Shown here: positions 61,679 to 64,000 of the stretch, one piece after another
How the letters are laid out: each line of letters opens with the position of its first letter
Position numbering within the stretch: the first letter of the stretch is position 1
Source: DASSQJ01 sp963726295
Lineage (GTDB): Bacteria; Actinomycetota; Actinomycetes; Actinomycetales; Dermatophilaceae
Reading direction: 5' to 3'
Length of the DNA stretch: 64,000 bases
NCBI GenBank assembly: GCA_963726295.1
Contig: CAVSBW010000001.1
Location: forward strand, 496,001 to 560,000
Notes under the pieces: model-generated
The model's database searches: none
What the model saw: the letters and a program-made list of their open reading frames with translations, nothing else
Told to the model about the DNA's origin: nothing
Translations under genes and position numbers: made by a program

Positions 61679-61684
61679 ATATTG
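61679..61684 (-). promoter_or_regulatory. -10 box of ndgR
   Basis: CAATAT lies 6 nt before the ndgR ATG. Confidence 0.45.
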
Positions 61685-61686
61685 CA

Positions 61687-61703
61687 GTCTCATTGCCTGA
61701 GAC
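61687..61703. promoter_or_regulatory. Candidate NdgR operator between ndgR and leuC
   Basis: GTCTCA-TTGCC-TGAGAC is a perfect 6-5-6 dyad just upstream of the ndgR -10 box. Outer bases TTGC and GCAA extend the symmetry with one base out of step. It is well placed to control both ndgR and leuCD. Confidence 0.55.
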
Positions 61704-61748
61704 GCAAGTCCTCGGGCGGCGTGTGCGTGCGAATCTCGGGAGCAGGGC

Positions 61749-61768
61749 GAGGGCGCACGAGCGCCCTC
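61749..61768 (+). promoter_or_regulatory. Hairpin in the leuC 5' leader
   Basis: GAGGGCGC-ACGA-GCGCCCTC forms a perfect 8-bp stem about 58 nt before leuC. No leader peptide is seen, so its role is open. Confidence 0.4.
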
Positions 61769-61825
61769 AGGGTGCCCTTCGTACCGAAGGCCACCGCACG
61801 GGTGGTCCAGCGTGGAGGTGCTGTC

Positions 61826-63238
61826 GTGGCCGGAACACTGGCCGAGAAGGTGTGGGAGTCCCACGTCGTCCGCCGGGCCGAGGGCGAGCCCGACCTGCTG
61901 TACATCGACCTCCACCTGCTCCACGAGGTCACCAGCCCGCAGGCGTTCGACGGGCTCAGGCTCTCGGGCCGCCCGGTGCGCCGGACCGACCTCACGCTGG
62001 CCACCGAGGACCACAACGTCCCCACGACCCCGGGCCCCATCACCGACCCGGTGAGCCGCACCCAGGTCGAGACCCTGCGCCGCAACTGCGCGGAGTTCGG
62101 CGTCACCCTGCACCCGATGGGCGACGCCGAGCAGGGCATCGTCCACGTCGTCGGCCCGCAGCTCGGCCTGACCCAGCCGGGCATGACCATCGTCTGCGGC
62201 GACAGCCACACCTCGACGCACGGTGCCTTCGGCGCGCTGGCCTTCGGCATCGGCACCAGCGAGGTCGAGCACGTCCTGGCCACCCAGACGCTGCCGCTCA
62301 AGCCGTTCCGCACCATGGCCGTCACCGTCGAGGGCGAGCTCACGCCCGGTGTGACCGCGAAGGACCTGGTCCTCGCCGTGATCGCCAAGATCGGCACCGG
62401 CGGGGGCCAGGGGTACGTCATCGAGTACCGCGGCAGCGCCATCCGGTCGCTGTCGATGGAGGCCCGGATGACCGTCTGCAACATGTCCATCGAGGCCGGG
62501 GCGCGCGCGGGGATGATCGCGCCCGACGCGACGACGTTCGAGTACGTGAAGGGCCGTGACCACGCCCCGACCGGAGCCGACTGGGACGCCGCCGTCGCCG
62601 CCTGGAGCGAGCTGCGCAGCGACGACGACGCCGCCTTCGACACCGAGGTCGTGCTCGACGCGGCCAGCCTGACCCCGTTCGTCACGTGGGGGACCAACCC
62701 GGGCCAGGGCAGCCCGCTCGCCGAGGCCGTGCCCGATCCCGAGTACATGGCCGACGACACCGAGAAGGTGGCGGCGCGCAGAGCGCTCGAGTACATGGGG
62801 CTGGCCGCCGGGACACCGCTGCGCGCCATCCACGTCGACACCGTCTTCGTCGGCTCGTGCACCAACGGCCGCATCGAGGACCTGCGGGCCGCGGCCGACG
62901 TCATCCGCGGTCGCCGCGTTGCCGAGGGCGTGCGGATGCTCGTCGTGCCGGGTTCGGCGCGCGTGCGCGTGCAGGCCGAGGCGGAGGGCCTGCACGAGGT
63001 CTTCACCGCCGCGGGCGCCGAGTGGCGCCTGCCCGGCTGTTCGATGTGCCTGGGCATGAACCCCGACCAGCTCGCGCCGGGGGAGCGGAGCGCGTCGACG
63101 TCGAACCGCAACTTCGAGGGGCGCCAGGGCAAGGGTGGACGTACCCACCTCGTGAGCCCCCTCGTGGCAGCGGCCACCGCGGTCCGCGGCACGCTCTCGA
63201 GCCCGGCCGACCTCGAGCCCGCGGAGGTGGGCGCCTGA
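61826..63238 (+). CDS. leuC: 3-isopropylmalate dehydratase large subunit
   Basis: LeuC with LeuD isomerises 2-isopropylmalate to 3-isopropylmalate and probably also citramalate in the isoleucine route. The 470-residue product has the aconitase-type [4Fe-4S] ligands: Cys in VFVGSCTNGRIEDL near residue 346 and in LPGCSMCLGMNPD near 406-409, plus CGDSHTSTHGAFGALAFG near 128. The GTG at 61826 follows GGAGG by 7 nt. Its TGA shares a base with the leuD ATG. Confidence 0.96.
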   Translation: MAGTLAEKVWESHVVRRAEGEPDLLYIDLHLLHEVTSPQAFDGLRLSGRPVRRTDLTLATEDHNVPTTPGPITDPVSRTQVETLRRNCAEFGVTLHPMGDAEQGIVHVVGPQLGLTQPGMTIVCGDSHTSTHGAFGALAFGIGTSEVEHVLATQTLPLKPFRTMAVTVEGELTPGVTAKDLVLAVIAKIGTGGGQGYVIEYRGSAIRSLSMEARMTVCNMSIEAGARAGMIAPDATTFEYVKGRDHAPTGADWDAAVAAWSELRSDDDAAFDTEVVLDAASLTPFVTWGTNPGQGSPLAEAVPDPEYMADDTEKVAARRALEYMGLAAGTPLRAIHVDTVFVGSCTNGRIEDLRAAADVIRGRRVAEGVRMLVVPGSARVRVQAEAEGLHEVFTAAGAEWRLPGCSMCLGMNPDQLAPGERSASTSNRNFEGRQGKGGRTHLVSPLVAAATAVRGTLSSPADLEPAEVGA

Positions 63239-63828
63239 TGGAACGCTTCACGACCCACACCGGCATCGGTGTCCCGCTGCGGCGCAGCAACGTCGACACC
63301 GACCAGATCATCCCTGCCGTGTACCTCAAGCGGGTCACGCGCACCGGCTTCGAGGACGGGCTGTTCGCCGCCTGGCGCGGCGACGAGACCTTCGTCCTCA
63401 ACGACCCCAACTACTCGGCCGGCTCGGTGCTCGTGGCCGGCCCGGACTTCGGCACGGGCTCCTCGCGCGAGCACGCCGTCTGGGCTCTCATGGACCACGG
63501 GTTCCGCGTCGTCATCTCGTCGCGGTTCGCCGACATCTTCCGGGGCAACAGTGGGAAGCAGGGGCTGCTCACCGCCCAGTGCTCGCAGGACGACGTCGAG
63601 CTGCTGTGGAAGCTGCTGGAGAACGAGCCCGGCACCTCGGTGACCGTCGACCTTGAGTCGCGAACCGTGACCGCTGGTGACGTCGTGGCGTCGTTCGAAG
63701 TCGACGACTACACCCGGTGGCGGCTGCTCGAGGGCCTGGACGACATCAGCCTCACCCTGCGGCACGAGGACGAGATCACCGCGTACGAGTCGACCCGGCC
63801 GAGCTGGACGCCGACCGTCACTTCCTGA
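63238..63828 (+). CDS. leuD: 3-isopropylmalate dehydratase small subunit
   Basis: The 196-residue product is the swivel domain: GIGVPLRRSNVDTDQIIPAVYLKR near residue 10 (quoted in two short parts), FGTGSSREHAVWALMDHGF near 78, and FADIFRGNSGKQGLL. It completes the isomerase active site with LeuC. Overlap with leuC (TGATG) ensures coupled translation. A perfect 8-5-8 dyad follows. Confidence 0.96.
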   Translation: MERFTTHTGIGVPLRRSNVDTDQIIPAVYLKRVTRTGFEDGLFAAWRGDETFVLNDPNYSAGSVLVAGPDFGTGSSREHAVWALMDHGFRVVISSRFADIFRGNSGKQGLLTAQCSQDDVELLWKLLENEPGTSVTVDLESRTVTAGDVVASFEVDDYTRWRLLEGLDDISLTLRHEDEITAYESTRPSWTPTVTS

Positions 63829-63841
63829 GCGTTCGCTGGGA

Positions 63842-63862
63842 AACGGTTGCGTGACAACCGTT
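63842..63862. terminator. Dyad after leuD
   Basis: AACGGTTG-CGTGA-CAACCGTT is a perfect 8-bp dyad 13 nt after the leuD stop. It may be the leuCD terminator or an operator for the next gene, which lies beyond the window. The remaining 138 bp show no gene. Confidence 0.5.
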
Positions 63863-64000
63863 CTCGTGGCGGCGCAGCGCCGTCCGGCGTAGGTGCACCC
63901 TTCCTGGTTACCGACGAGTTGCCCAACCGCCCGGCGATTTCGTTGTGCGACAGGGAAAGAACACGCCCGTGGGTGATGGACGCCGACCGCCCGGTGGCCC

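Overview
The window is high-GC DNA with nearly every third codon position G or C, many GTG starts and frequent 4-base GTGA/ATGA gene overlaps. The gene order ligA-gatCAB ... ilvD ... ilvBNC-dedA-serA-leuB-ilvE ... cimA ... gltX-tRNA-Gln-tRNA-Glu ... ndgR/leuCD is that of Actinomycetota. The combination suggests Micrococcales, probably a member of the Intrasporangiaceae; this is inferred from content and order, with no database search. No rRNA, CRISPR array, prophage or insertion sequence was seen. This is chromosomal core with decayed genes between conserved blocks.

Layout. 1-6.4 kb: start of a secreted peptide-binding protein, an S9 oligopeptidase, an S8 subtilase, a pirin and a DUF5995 gene with an in-frame amber codon near its start. 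6.5-11.5 kb: a DUF1272-flavin-domain fusion, a MetE-like protein and a DMT transporter; opposite them, an acyl-CoA ligase and a membrane protein. 11.6-14 kb: a frameshifted DUF222-HNH gene behind a LexA-like box, and a small secreted protein. 14.2-21 kb: ligA, gatCAB and sixA, with a TRIC-channel remnant between ligA and gatC. 21-24.7 kb: an alcohol dehydrogenase and a MarR/MMPL divergent pair around a 23-bp perfect palindrome. 24.7-37.7 kb: the branched-chain and serine block (ilvD, an ABC exporter pair, ilvBNC, a DedA-like protein, serA, leuB, ilvE). 38.4-43.5 kb: a FadR-type regulator with a polyamine/GABA-type catabolic set (glutamine-synthetase-like ligase, aldehyde dehydrogenase, SDR, class I amidotransferase-like hydrolase). 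44-50.8 kb: an MBL hydrolase, cimA with its attenuator, a second S8 peptidase, a HIT protein and a DUF805 protein. 51-57.3 kb: a lipase lipoprotein, a PH-domain protein, an FAH-family protein, a second DUF222-HNH gene with a strong LexA-like box, gltX and a HAD hydrolase. 57.4-60.7 kb: two tRNAs, then a zone of decayed or truncated genes around an intact MerR/DUF4188 pair. 60.9-64 kb: ndgR divergent from leuCD.

How it works together. The window carries most of valine, leucine and isoleucine synthesis (ilvD, ilvBN, ilvC, ilvE, leuB, leuCD, cimA; leuA is not here). Three short leader peptides rich in the matching codons sit before ilvB, before leuB and before cimA. Two of them (ilvB, cimA) are followed by hairpin-plus-T-run terminators, so classical attenuation is expected. 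All three start codons lie 6-7 nt after a -10-like hexamer, as do at least twelve ordinary genes here, so leaderless transcripts seem common. The leader before leuB is the most unusual: it is followed by alternative hairpins and then by a 31-codon small gene with near-perfect coding bias that ends in its own hairpin, while leuB has a separate promoter further on. It looks as if a branched-chain amino-acid leader controls an undescribed small protein.

Coordinates and starts were worked out by reading the sequence. Family names rest on recognised motifs, and regulatory sites are candidates.
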